A stretch of 64,000 nucleotides of DNA from Nothopassalora personata (lineage: Eukaryota; Ascomycota; Dothideomycetes; Mycosphaerellales; Mycosphaerellaceae). The position numbers and the translations under genes are program-made. The stretch covers positions 3,038,001 through 3,102,000 of the forward strand of contig CM066293.1 of assembly GCA_033816765.1 (NCBI GenBank), given 5' to 3'. Below the pieces are notes generated by a model. The model did not search any database, was not told where the DNA came from, and worked only from the letters and a program-made list of their open reading frames with translations. This document shows positions 31,805 through 41,995 of the stretch, piece by piece (within the stretch, counting starts at the first letter, position 1; the number at the start of each line of letters is the position of its first letter).

Positions 31805-32662
31805 ATGCCTCTCATCACTCTCCACCTCATCCAACTCTCCTTCGGCCGCTCCATCTCCCAATACCTCGGAGCCTTGAGCTCCTCCTTCTCAGTCAAACCA
31901 CTGCTAGCCTCCAAAGTCGTCCGCTGGATCATCAAACCAGAAAAACTCTCCACGCACCTCCCGCGAACAGAATGGGATCTCCTCCTAATCCTGCCTGCAT
32001 CAACCAACCTCCCAGAAACCTACTCCAACGCCGACTGGCTGCACCGCCACTGGAGCATTACAGCGGGGATGCCCAAGGGTCTGGTGAACGGCTTCGAAGC
32101 AAGGAATCAACGTCTATTGCATCCACAGAATGGAGATGTACCGGAATTGACTGGGTCGATCGATAAGGCGAAGATGGCCGATTCCGCGCAGGGCCTCGAG
32201 CTGAATGATGAACTTCTTTGCTGGAGCAGGGACTTTCAGCTCGGGCAGAATGGCGCTGTGAGCATGCTGAACCTCCTCTCGTTCAAACCTGGGAAGGAAG
32301 CGCATGAGAGGTATATGCGTTATGGCAAAGCTTTTGCCGAGTCGATTGGGTCGAGGAGGGGTGGGATTGCGAAAGTGGTTGGCAAGGTACGGTCGATTCC
32401 CATCCGTCCTCCAGTGCCAGATGTGGTTCTGACACGCTGCTAGGTTGTGCCTGACCAAGGCACCGCGAATGAAGACAGGGGCGGCTGGGATGAGATTGCT
32501 GTGGCGCACTATCCCAGTATCAGACATTTCGTCGATATGTTGGCGAGCGACGACTACCAAAAGGTCAACCATGAGTCTCGGCTACCGGCATTGCGCGATA
32601 CGTGTATTTTGTGCACTACGGAGCTGGATTCAGAGTTGATTGCAGACAAGGCTAAGCTCTGA
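31805..32662 (+). CDS. EthD / DUF1330-like dimeric alpha-beta barrel protein
   Basis: Two exons, 31805-32386 and 32444-32662, giving 266 residues. The 57-nt intron is GTACGG...TGCTAG, phase 0. The second half has the DUF1330 pattern MLNLLSFKPG...YMRYG...WDEIAVAHYPSIRHFVDML...Y, split by the intron. The first half looks like another ferredoxin-like barrel of the EthD/ABM kind. Such proteins often act on aromatic or quinone-type compounds, or degrade antibiotics, but most are uncharacterised. No targeting signal was seen. Confidence 0.75.
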
Positions 32663-32856
32663 GCACTGCTCATGCATGTGGGTACCACGATCTACTGCCA
32701 GCCGGTGGCCATTGGCCGTCTATCTTAATGTGTGTTGCTCTACGGTGCTGGGTGACTTCACCGTAGCCCTGAAGCGTAAAAGCCAATATATGCGGATTCG
32801 ATGGAATAGACTGCAAGTCATTGTATGGCAGAACTGCTTCTACGGTTGAGGTGGGC

Positions 32857-33855
32857 TCAGTCGCACCCACACCCGCCCTTGCCGTGATGCTTGTAATCAT
32901 GCACGAACCTCTTGGTCACCGCTTCCAATGTCTCTGCCTCAAGCCCAAGCCTGGCCTTCGCATCTTGATCCACGAAGGGCCGCACTGCATCGAGGTCGCG
33001 ATCGAACAGCACACTCCTCTCCATCAAGAAAATACCGGCATCGGGAAAACCTCGCTGAAACCTTCTTGCAGCTTCATGCACCATGTCTTCAACATCCATG
33101 CTGCCAGTCTCCCACTCCTGTCCAGTCTTGCTCTGCAACTGCCATAGAACCTCATTGGCAGTCGTTGTCATGCCTGAGATGTAGAGATATTCGTTCTTGA
33201 CATCGTTCCATCGTTGTATTACCGCAGCAGCAACTCGTCCACTCCAAGCCGTTGAGCTAGCAGCGAAACGCTCGTTGCCCGTGCCGTGTATTGTGGCACT
33301 CTGCCACTTTAGATCAAAGCCAATGTTACCGCTGACTATCGCATGCTCGAGTGAGCTACCAGTCGCCACGCCGACCCATTCCAGCTTGCCGTTCGACGAG
33401 TGTTCGTGTATATACTGTATTGTCCTAGCTCTTTCCTTCACTGGCGGCAACCTCTGCTGTATCTGGTCGTTCAGTGCGTCTTGGCTAAACTCTGGTGGAA
33501 TGAAACGCTTGACGTTCGCCTCGACGACACTGTCGATGATCTGTTTCTGGAAGTCGTAGGAGCCTGATGCTTGGGTGCTGAAGACCAAATCTGGCTTTAC
33601 TGCGAGGAATAGCTCTTTCAGTGCACCGGGTGTGGAGTCGCTTTTGTGGATCGTGATGTCGCCGTGTTCATGTTCGGATGGTAGTGCGCGTGTAACGTGA
33701 TGTATGTCCAGGCCGCTGTGGGATATGCCATGAATGATACTCTCGGACAGTCTGTTGTCCTGCGCCGCGTCAGCGCCGGAAGTGAAAACAATTCGGGAAC
33801 CTACTCCAAGGATCACGACCCTGCGTATCGCGTCACCTGTCTCCATGCTGCCCAT
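32857..33855 (-). CDS. NmrA-like / isoflavone-reductase-like NAD(P)-binding protein
   Basis: Single-exon protein of 332 residues. The N-terminal Rossmann strand (RRVVILGVGSRI) is followed by the pattern KPDLVFSTQASGSYDFQKQI and the FIPPEFS block typical of NmrA-like aromatic alcohol or isoflavone reductases. A catalytic Lys of isoflavone reductases would sit near KERARTIQY. The family reduces aromatic or phenylpropanoid substrates or acts as a redox sensor. It converges with the EthD-like gene and shares strand with the regulator behind it. The GxxGxxG loop is imperfect. The C-terminus ends in a Gly/Cys run (GKGGCGCD) that could bind metal. Confidence 0.82.
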   Translation of the reverse strand: MGSMETGDAIRRVVILGVGSRIVFTSGADAAQDNRLSESIIHGISHSGLDIHHVTRALPSEHEHGDITIHKSDSTPGALKELFLAVKPDLVFSTQASGSYDFQKQIIDSVVEANVKRFIPPEFSQDALNDQIQQRLPPVKERARTIQYIHEHSSNGKLEWVGVATGSSLEHAIVSGNIGFDLKWQSATIHGTGNERFAASSTAWSGRVAAAVIQRWNDVKNEYLYISGMTTTANEVLWQLQSKTGQEWETGSMDVEDMVHEAARRFQRGFPDAGIFLMERSVLFDRDLDAVRPFVDQDAKARLGLEAETLEAVTKRFVHDYKHHGKGGCGCD

Positions 33856-34014
33856 TTGTTCTGTCTGCTAGACATGGCGGAAAGTTAGAACAGCGATATC
33901 GTTGTTCTTATGTTCGGTCCAGCGCATCAACTTTACTCCGCATTAGCTGCGTTCTAGACTGCCCATCGTGTGGAAGGATGTACGCTTCCGCAAATATCCT
34001 CCTCTACAGACACT

Positions 34015-35489
34015 TCAAAGAGACAAGACATCTCGAATGTCGCTGTCCTTGGACGTCTCACTGAGCTTGCCTTCCGCTACTTTTGAGGGCCAGGCCATGA
34101 TATCTTTCCAACCTGCTGGGAGCTGCTGTGCGAGGCGAGGTATTTGACGCTCTGCTAGGCCTCGAAGCCAAGGCACTTGTCCTGAGATCATTTTCATCAG
34201 CGAGAAGGCATGTGCCAGCAGGACCAGGGAGCGCGGCGTTCGTGCCTCGACCAATTCAGAGAACCTTCTTGGCAGGCGTGAAGGCATGGCTACCAGTCGA
34301 CGGCATGTGTCGAGTGCTGATTCGCCTTCATCTGCGATCGTCTTGAAGACATGAGCAAGATAGGCCACACAAAGTTGGTAGGCATGCTTGTCTTCGGCCG
34401 TGCTGCATTCATAGTCCTCTGCGAAAGTCAAGAGGGCTTCAAAGGGTTTGCCTGCTTCTTGCTGGAAGAGAGCCTCCTCTTCCTGGAGTTGACCTCGGCC
34501 GAAGAAGGCAGGATCGATGCTGTCAAGATCATCTTCGCCCACCAAGCCTCTCCAGAAATCGATGACATGCCTCGTGCTATCCGCCAGCCTGAGCCAGATT
34601 AAGGGATTGAGAGATGGCAATGTGGCGTCGTCGTCGGGTTCGCCCAAGGTGAAGAGGGCATGGAACGACACCAGGATTGAGGTGAGGTAGACAGCCTCGA
34701 CGTTTTCTCTCGTGAGTGCTGTAATTCCCCTGTATTGACCGTCAAGCGCTCTATCAAAGTACTTTCTCGCATGCAAAAGCATTTCGTGGCTCCGCTTCTC
34801 CCCTACAAAGCCACGATGACCCGAGTTCTGGACAGCATTGGCGTTGTCATGTTGGTCTTCTGATTGTTTCCGGGGAGCACTGATATCTTTGCTCGCGTAG
34901 CCGGGCTTGTAGATCGGATGTGGAATAGAGACCATGCGACGACCGTTCATGGAAATGGGCTGATCCGGCGGCTGCTTCGAGAAGTGCAGCGCGGCAAGCC
35001 CAAACATTGCGTCCAGTACCATGCGGAAGTCCATTGCGATGAGCGGTGCCTGATATCGCCAGAACTCGACCTGCTGGGAGAAGCTCTGCCCAAGGTCGTC
35101 AGTACACTGAGTGCTGCGGTGTTGTGAGAGTGTTGCAAAAGGCGACGCCGCCCCAAGCTAAGCCAGAGGACTGACCTGGCATGTGTAAGCCGTCCATTCG
35201 TGCATCAGCAGAATCTCAAGCCGGGGATCGAGGCTCTGAGAGTCCTGGGTGGTCGGTGTTTGTGCTGCCTGATCGGCTCTGCGAGGAGCTGGGTCGAGAT
35301 ACTCGCACGAGACATTGTGCCTGGTGCATGCAGTGCATCGAGGCCTGGTCTCATCGCACTGCCATCTATGCCATCAGCTCTCTGTATCAAGCAGTTATAT
35401 AGAGACTGACTCGGCCATACTTTGACCTTCCGTGCTTTGCATCTCTGACACCCCGTCCGGGCCTTTCGGTGAGCCAATCTCGGCGGCAT
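34015..35489 (-). CDS. Zn2Cys6 transcription factor
   Basis: Three exons: 35489-35421, 35358-35176 and 35106-34015, giving 447 residues. Intron 1 (62 nt) splits the zinc cluster right after RKVK. The joined sequence has CX2CX6CX5CX2CX6C starting at residue 14 and the acidic-basic pattern typical of fungal Gal4-type factors. Exon 3 holds a fungal-specific transcription-factor domain (VEFWRYQAPLIAMDF, LAALHFS). Phase 0 at both junctions supports the second acceptor (CTCAG) over an alternative 11 bases upstream. It sits inside the metabolic island and is the obvious candidate local regulator. Confidence 0.85.
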
Positions 35490-35975
35490 CGTGCGAGGGA
35501 GACGAATCCGATAGCGAGATGCGAGACCGACGTTATGGCCTCGAGATGAAGGACCTGGCGGAGGGACTTTAAGTCTTACATACACCGGCTGGTCTTACAT
35601 GGTCTGTTTCCCGGAGTTGCTGAGTCACCACTATAGCTCTACCATTCATCATCGGGCTAGCAACCCGACGATAGAACTATCAACCTTGCAAGATCGATCC
35701 ACGACGTATACACTTAACCCTCGTTCATTCACCTCATTTCATCCTCACCCTAATCATCATGTCTCTAGCCGAAAGCAGTTAGAGACCGCAAAAGCCTTCG
35801 TCCAGGGCTACCATGAGTTCACAATCGAACGTCTACATGTACTCCGTGCCCCTTCAGACGACTGCATCCACGCAATCCTCCCCGTGTCGCTTGGACGGCC
35901 GCCTCGGACCAACAATGACTACAGCTCTCCCTCATTCTCGGCGGCATTTGCCGGACTATACGCTTCATCGGACTC

Positions 35976-38055
35976 CTACGTCGACGTAGTCGCATTTCCA
36001 TCAGAACCGCCAGAAGACGCGCTATGCTCCTCAAACCACTTTGTTAGAGTGAACATACTCGCTTTCGGCGTCCGAGACAGATCAGTAAAATTCAAATACT
36101 GCAGTCCAAAGCGAGTTCCAAGTCCAGATGCCCATTCAAAGTCTAAGCGAAGCAAGTCAGCGCAGCCAAGGATCCAGAGAGGGCAAGCACTTACTGTCAA
36201 AGATAGACCATGCCCAAACACCCGTCACATTCACGCCATCGAGCACAATCGAAGCCAGGATATTATCCAGATAACTCTGAATATAGTCCGCCCGCCTCAG
36301 GTCCCACAAGATCGTGGACAAGCTTGTCAACTTCGACTCGAAAGGCTCAGCGAATCCAAACTCCGTCACCTGAACGTCTGGAACACTTGGGAAGAGCTCA
36401 GTCGTAATGACCTTGAGGAAATTGCGGATGCCGACTGGAGTAGCTTGCAGCCAACTTGCACCCGTGTCTGACGAAGGACCTACAGGGAACCCATCAGGCG
36501 CCAGTGGGGACGAGCTGGCACATTCTGGATATCCAGGATATGATGAGTTTCCAGTACACACCGAGATATTGTCAAGCGGCAGAGCATATGCATAGTACGA
36601 GGTGTATGCATCTTCGAAGCAGTCAGCAGGACCTTGAGGACCCTCCAGGTGGATATACTGTCACTCACCAATCGCAAAGAAATCACAGCTCCCCTTGATC
36701 ATATCCTTCTCCTCCTGCGTCAGCGTCGGCAAGATGTCGCCCAGGGTATCTTTCAGCGTCTGAGGGTAGTCCCCGTCGAACCACGGACCATGATTGACCC
36801 AGCCCAGGACGAAGTCGTAGTTGCGTTGCACCGCATCGGCATCTGCTGCAGAGGTACTGTTCGCCTCAAAGTAGTTGCCCGAGTTCTTAAAGGTGATGCG
36901 ACCGCGGCCTTTGAACTCATCGTGGTACCATTTCGCTACCTTGGCGTGGGCGAGGAGGGTGTAATGCCCACAGGTGAAACGGGCCTTGACGCCGGTGGTG
37001 ATGTTGTTGTATCTGGTTGCGAAATCAGAGGGGGCAGCCGTAGGAATGGTTCAGCTGGTCACTTACGCTGGATAGTACTCCCCAGCCGGATAACTGGAGT
37101 ACTGCCAATTGCAATACTGCGGCTCGTTGATCGTAAACCAATGCTCGACGAGATGGTCATATCGCTGAATGATGTATGTGGCGTAATTGAAAAAATCATC
37201 AACAATCTGCCGATCGGACCAGGCACCGTATCTGCGACAGCGTCGTCAGCGAATCCGCTCCGCCAACGCACAGGATGAACGTTACTCATTAAACAACGCC
37301 AACGGCGTATCCCAATGAAACAACGTGACCGCGGGCGTGATTCCAGCACTGATCATACTCTCAATCACATCATCATAATGCTTCACACCCGCCTCGTTCA
37401 CTGGACCTTTGCCAAACGGAAAAATCCTCGGCCAGCTAATACTAATGGCAAACGCTGGAATTCCGAGCGCTTTGAGACGAGCAAAATCTTGCTTGTACAG
37501 ATAGTAGTGCTCCGCTGCTACATCTGCAGTCGTGTTGTCTGAAACGTGATTCGGCACGCGATGAGCAAGAAGGTCCCAAATCGAGGGCCCTTTGCCTTCG
37601 TCTTTTGCGGCGCCCTGAGGCTGTTAGAATTGCCTTGGGGTACTGGTGAGGAGGACCATTACCTCGATCTGATACGCAGAAGATGCAAGTCCCCATTGGA
37701 AGTTCTCGGGTAGTTTGTGACCCGAGAGCTGGGGCTCGTAGCTGGGTACGTATGGATGCAGCGCTCCTGGCTGAGGATACGTCGATGGCTCTGGAGTGGG
37801 AGAGACGGTAGTGCTGAGATTACCAGTTGCGATGGGACCGATTTGGTCCCAGAGGAAAGCTAGACGCTCGTTGGAGAAGTCTGTCTGAGCCAGCTGGGTA
37901 CTGGCGAGAGAGGCGTTGAAGGATTTGGTTGCGTAGCTGGTTGAGCTGCCGGTGGGAGAACTGGAGGAAACGAGAGTGCCATTGGTGATGCTTGCAGATT
38001 GAGCGACCACGCCTGAGAGTAGAGAGAAGAAGCCACACAAGCGTGCCAATGACAT
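35976..38055 (-). CDS. Secreted GH1 beta-glucosidase
   Basis: Six exons: 38055-37663, 37614-37286, 37231-37067, 37012-36669, 36611-36195 and 36142-35976, giving 604 residues. All phases match. Residues 1-19 are a signal peptide (MSLARLCGFFSLLSGVVAQ), followed by a Ser/Thr-rich spacer of about 90 residues. The GH1 barrel starts at LPENFQWGLASSAYQIE. The acid/base Glu is E277 in TINEP and the nucleophile is E494 in VTEFG, where most GH1 enzymes have TENG. Potential N-glycosylation sites (NSS, NIS, NVT) fit secretion. The enzyme would cleave terminal beta-glucosides outside the cell. It is the last member of the island. Confidence 0.9.
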
Positions 38056-38149
38056 AGTGATTGTCTGAAACGCACTGAAAGACGACTCCAACGGCTTCGA
38101 ACGGCTATATGTGCAAACTCCCGGAATGGCACAATCTTGAACACAGTAC

Positions 38150-38286
38150 AGGCTATGGCAAGAGTCATATTCACCCCTGCTAGCGTAAATCCTCCGACTA
38201 ACTATGGTGATCCACATATTATTGATGTACATAGTTAGTCGAAGGTCCTACGCAAGCAGGAGTAAATACGATTCTTGCCATAGTCT
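38150..38286. repeat. 137-bp near-palindrome (57-bp inverted arms, 23-bp loop)
   Basis: Arm 38150-38206 is almost the reverse complement of 38230-38286; nearly all the mismatches I see are transitions. The arms share CTATGGCAAGA, CCTGCT and CGACTAACTATG. It starts 95 bases upstream of the beta-glucosidase ATG, so it lies in the promoter or leader. Likely a MITE-like insertion or a hairpin-forming transcript. Confidence 0.8.
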
Positions 38287-38437
38287 GTATGTCATCCCTG
38301 CACGTCCCTGCTGCCAGAGGCACGGTGGTTTCACGTATACGATTAGAGTTTGCTAGCTTATTCTGCGGCATTCACTAACATTTGAAGGGCCCATGTATTG
38401 CGTTATGGCAAGTTGATTGGAACTTGATTTGGGTCTA

Positions 38438-38680
38438 TGTAACGGGTGTTTCAAAAGCAGACAGTTTATTGCACGTGTCTATGTAGAATTGAAGGTGCCG
38501 CAGATAAAAAGGCTGTAGATGACTAAATAAAGTCATCTAATTCTTGGCGGCTGCTGCCTTTGATTTGATGGGCTGTAGCGCCAGCCGTGTACCTGCATCT
38601 GCACAGGTGAGTGCAGGACAAAGTATGGGGGATAGTGTTTGCCCTATTTACAAAAGGCAATGCCCGGCTGGTGCTTGACA
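38438..38680. mobile_element. LTR-like fragment related to the solo LTR at 62166
   Basis: The stretch around TTGCACGTGTCTATGTAGAATTGA and the following GACTAA...AAAGTCA...TTCTTGGC...GCTGC block are similar to positions 62248-62340 of the solo LTR in the repeat tail. The right end GCTTGACA resembles the LTR end ATCGTGACA. The left boundary is uncertain, and no clean target duplication was found. Confidence 0.5.
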
Positions 38681-38681
38681 C

Positions 38682-39158
38682 CCGGCTGTGGGAGGCGCCG
38701 TCGTAGCCGTTGACGAAGAACGATGTTGGCACGCCCTCAACGGCAGCGACTTTGCAAATGCCCCAAGCAACTCGTTCGCTGGATGCACTGAGCGGTGTGA
38801 CAAGCTCGCAGGCTGCCTCGGATGCTCATCTACGGGCGGGCGTGGGTCTGGTGTCTGCTACTTCAAGAACGCCAAGAGCAGCCCCTCCCATAACAACGGA
38901 GTTGATTCTGGTTTCCGCCAAAGTCCCGTACTCTCCGCCCATCCACGAGCTTCGACCACGAGAACTGCATCTATTGCGCCAACGTCAGTTGCAACAGGCT
39001 CTTCTCAATCTGTCGCTGCCAACCCTGCAAGCATACGCTGGTTGCACCGTTTCCTGCGGTCAAGACCGCCCTGTAGGCCGATCTCTCCAGTTCCCCAGCT
39101 CAATTATTCTCTGATTGCTTTGCCAAGTGTCATGCTTCGCAGGGGTTTGACTACATAG
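38682..39158 (+). pseudogene. Truncated PAN/Apple-like cysteine-rich protein gene
   Basis: The frame opens directly at the end of the LTR-like fragment and has no ATG. Its first 80 residues have a PAN-like pattern: CWHALNGSDF, then C...C...CLGC and CYFKN before GF. This suggests a secreted or surface protein whose 5' end was lost, probably by the neighbouring insertion. Behind residue 85 the frame is low-complexity Ser/Arg/Pro and may be intron or non-coding. Could also be the last exon of a gene I cannot see. Confidence 0.45.
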
Positions 39159-40059
39159 GCGGCTCAGGCTCTGGCCTGTGCTAACTTCAAATCGTGTCCC
39201 CCCGCCTCCCCAGAGCTCCCTCCTTCCCACAAACCCACCCTCTCCACCCTAGGGGGTCAAGCCCCACCCCAACGACGCCTATGCCAGCCCTGAATTAGCA
39301 GCCTACCAACCATAAAATCTCTGCATTACTCCTGCACTGCTCTTCCCAGCACTGCATTGCCACAATATCCTTCATCAGGAGCGCAGTTCCACTTTTCCAC
39401 ACCATGAACAACACAAATCACTGCCTCACAGAAATCCGACGCCTCGCAATCTGCCAAGTCCCCAAAAAGTCCCTCAAAATTTCCCCCGCGTCAAGCGTGA
39501 GCGGGGAAAAAATAATTCCCTTGTGCCTTGTGTTGTTTCGTTTCGTTTCGTTCGGTCTGGTCCGCTGGAGGGGAAGATGCTGCATGCATGGACGCATGCA
39601 TAGAATCGGATGGGAGGGAATAGAATAGAGGCATGCATGCACAGGTCCCCTTGGTCGTAGCCCTTGTTGGTGGAATGTGCGCGTCATCATATCCGGGGAG
39701 GCTGCAGATAAGGCGGACATCACCTTGTCTGTTGAAAGGGGTAGCGCGCCCTACTGTGATGAGAGAGCGAGATGACAGCAATGCTGTGGACAAAAGATGT
39801 GGGGAAGGGAGCGTCGTGGCACAGGAGTGAGTTGAGTCGAGTCCAGTTGAGTTGAAAACGGTAAGGGATGGATTTTCCCATTCAACATGTCATGTCATGA
39901 CTCGTTCAATTTGAGGTTCGTCTACAGTATGCTGTGATGATCACAGACGACTACCAGTGCCCATGAAATAATGTAGGCAATGGCACAAAGCAATCCAGTG
40001 CGTCCATCTCCCCATTGCTCCCCTCTCATGGGGAAAGGAAATGGATTCATGTCAAAACC
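39159..40059. other. Intergenic region, no gene seen
   Basis: About 900 bases with simple-sequence patches (TTTCG repeats near 39535-39555, several GCATGC palindromes near 39580-39640) and no frame with recognisable domains. Confidence 0.5.
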
Positions 40060-40902
40060 TCATTTCATTTCCCCATCCCAAGCATTTTCCACTCCGAGCC
40101 AATATCGTTCTTGATCGCTAGTCCATCGCTGCGTGTAGTGATCAATACTATTCCTCCGCAACCTAAAGTCCTGTCTCTGGCAAAGGTCGTCATGACGTGT
40201 GGAAGTGTCCCACGCGAACATGAGATCATCGTGCGGGAAAATGTAGCATTTCTTCGCAGCGATTGGGAGGAAGCTGGGGTCGTGGAGGTCTTGTCGAACT
40301 TGCAGATTGTTGTGGGAGTCGGATAAGCGGAATGTCATGATAATAGTCCAGAAGAGCGATGTGAGGCAAATCCAGATGAAGGCCGAGAGTTGTGCTGGTA
40401 AGTGTCGAAGAAGTTTGTAGTTCGGCGCAGCAATGATAGGCACCGAGTCTAGGATGATAGATTTGACGTCCAGGGTCTGAGCTGTTCGCAGGCGATATGA
40501 CCGTAGGAGGCGGCAAATGTGAGTAGCTGCATCATCTCCAAATAAGTGAATGAGGACATGTGACTGTTGAGCTTCATGGAGCGACTGCTTCTCTCCACCA
40601 CTGATCAAGGTCGACAGTACGCCATCGATGTGCTTGGTGGATGCCCTCGAGTGATGCAGCAGTAGGATCTTCGCAGTAGGGTAGAGTGCTTCGTAACCTT
40701 GGACATAGTATTTGATCTGCTCGTCGCGTGCGTGTGGCCACAGGCCTAGTATGATAGCATTTGGTGGTATCGAGATGGTGGACCTTTGATCCCATGGCGG
40801 CGTTGGTGATCTCGACCTGGGTCCACGAGGCGATAGATTGCCAGTATTCCTGTCATCATCAAAGGACGTCCTGATGAGCGCTTCTTGGTCGTAGCAATCC
40901 AT
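40060..40902 (-). CDS. DUF829 / TMEM53-family alpha-beta hydrolase-like protein
   Basis: Single-exon protein of 280 residues. The strand-turn IILGLWPHARDEQIKYYVQG with YPTAKILLLHHSR behind it is the usual start of DUF829 proteins, a family that includes TMEM53 and the fungal PaxU group. A hydrophobic helix near residues 180-205 (LSAFIWICLTSLFWTI) could anchor it in a membrane. The C-terminal HDDLMFAW and HYTQRW fit the second half of the fold. Function of the family is unclear in fungi. Start ATG 40902 is canonical. Confidence 0.72.
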   Translation of the reverse strand: MDCYDQEALIRTSFDDDRNTGNLSPRGPRSRSPTPPWDQRSTISIPPNAIILGLWPHARDEQIKYYVQGYEALYPTAKILLLHHSRASTKHIDGVLSTLISGGEKQSLHEAQQSHVLIHLFGDDAATHICRLLRSYRLRTAQTLDVKSIILDSVPIIAAPNYKLLRHLPAQLSAFIWICLTSLFWTIIMTFRLSDSHNNLQVRQDLHDPSFLPIAAKKCYIFPHDDLMFAWDTSTRHDDLCQRQDFRLRRNSIDHYTQRWTSDQERYWLGVENAWDGEMK

Positions 40903-41995
40903 GACGCTGAAAGAGATCGTAAATTTCTTGCTCCGGGAGCAACGTTGAGACTTTGTAGGAAGTTAACGTTCCACAGGTGCAACGATGCTGTGCGATGCGC
41001 AACAAGCGACTTCCCAGGCTCTCGAGTCCAGATCTGTTTGTCAACATAGACTACAATGCCTTGATCCCCGCTGTCTTGGCGATAGGTCCTAGAAAGTAGA
41101 GGCGTAGATCTATGAGTAATGTCTGATGATCCCGGAGTCCCCTCACGGATAGTGGTCGAAGCGTACTGCAAGTCGCAAAGTCTACCTTATTGTCTGATGC
41201 AGTGAGTGATGACAGCAGGATATAACGATGTTGTTCTTATTACAGTGTGGCATGTCTTTGCTGATTTCACTCGTGAGTGCATGCCACAAACAGCCACTGG
41301 CCCGAAAGCCACCTTGGTGCATTTCATGGCGGAGTCCTTCGCCCCCCCTTGTCCAGTGATGTGTATATGTTCAGCATCATTTGGTGGTAGACAAACCACT
41401 GCGCCAGCATTATTTCGTCCTATCAGCAGAGGATGGCAATGTTCCTGGCATGTTCCTACCCACAGGACCGGATTTGGATCTGAGACATCGAAGTTCGGGA
41501 CACCTGCAGCCCGGCAACGCGGTATGACAAGTGCCGGTGCCGGGAACACTCCAGGCTTCCAAGATATGCTCTTGAACCCTACAGGCCGCAATCAGCGGAC
41601 TCTTTGTATTTTGCGTGTGCTCTGGCAAGGTGATGTGCTTTTCGCTTTTGCATCATTCTAGCCAGCTGATGAGCGTGGTGTCGGGAAGCATATTATTGCT
41701 GGCATGTGGCGTGCAGGTTAGGAACCGGCTGCCGTTTCTTCGGATTTGCATCGTCGCGGCCATAAGCAGAGGCGGATATCAACGCCGATGGCGCTGAGAC
41801 ATGGCTTTCCACACAGGAGTTCCTTTGGCCGAAGACCGATGATGGTGATGACCATGATGATGTCGTGAAAGATGTGAACGTCCATGAAGTCACGCCAAGC
41901 CAAGCCCTGATTCGCGGACTGGAAGGAGGAGGTCGGCGCCTTGGCACTTCCACGCCGACCTTCAGGCTGTGTGGTGGTGGCTATCGTGAAACCAA
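40903..41995. other. Intergenic region, no confident gene
   Basis: About 1.1 kb. Overlapping frames on both strands near 41190-41660 have a composition that could be coding, but none shows a domain, signal peptide or convincing splice structure. Confidence 0.4.

Noticed and set aside
35599..36471. Plus-strand 290-codon frame
   Set aside because: Antisense shadow of the last two beta-glucosidase exons; no domain.
24206..38055. Classical secondary-metabolite cluster
   Set aside because: No polyketide synthase, NRPS, terpene cyclase or prenyltransferase in the window.
41187..41661. Overlapping frames on both strands
   Set aside because: Coding-like composition but no domain, signal peptide or splice support; left uncalled.
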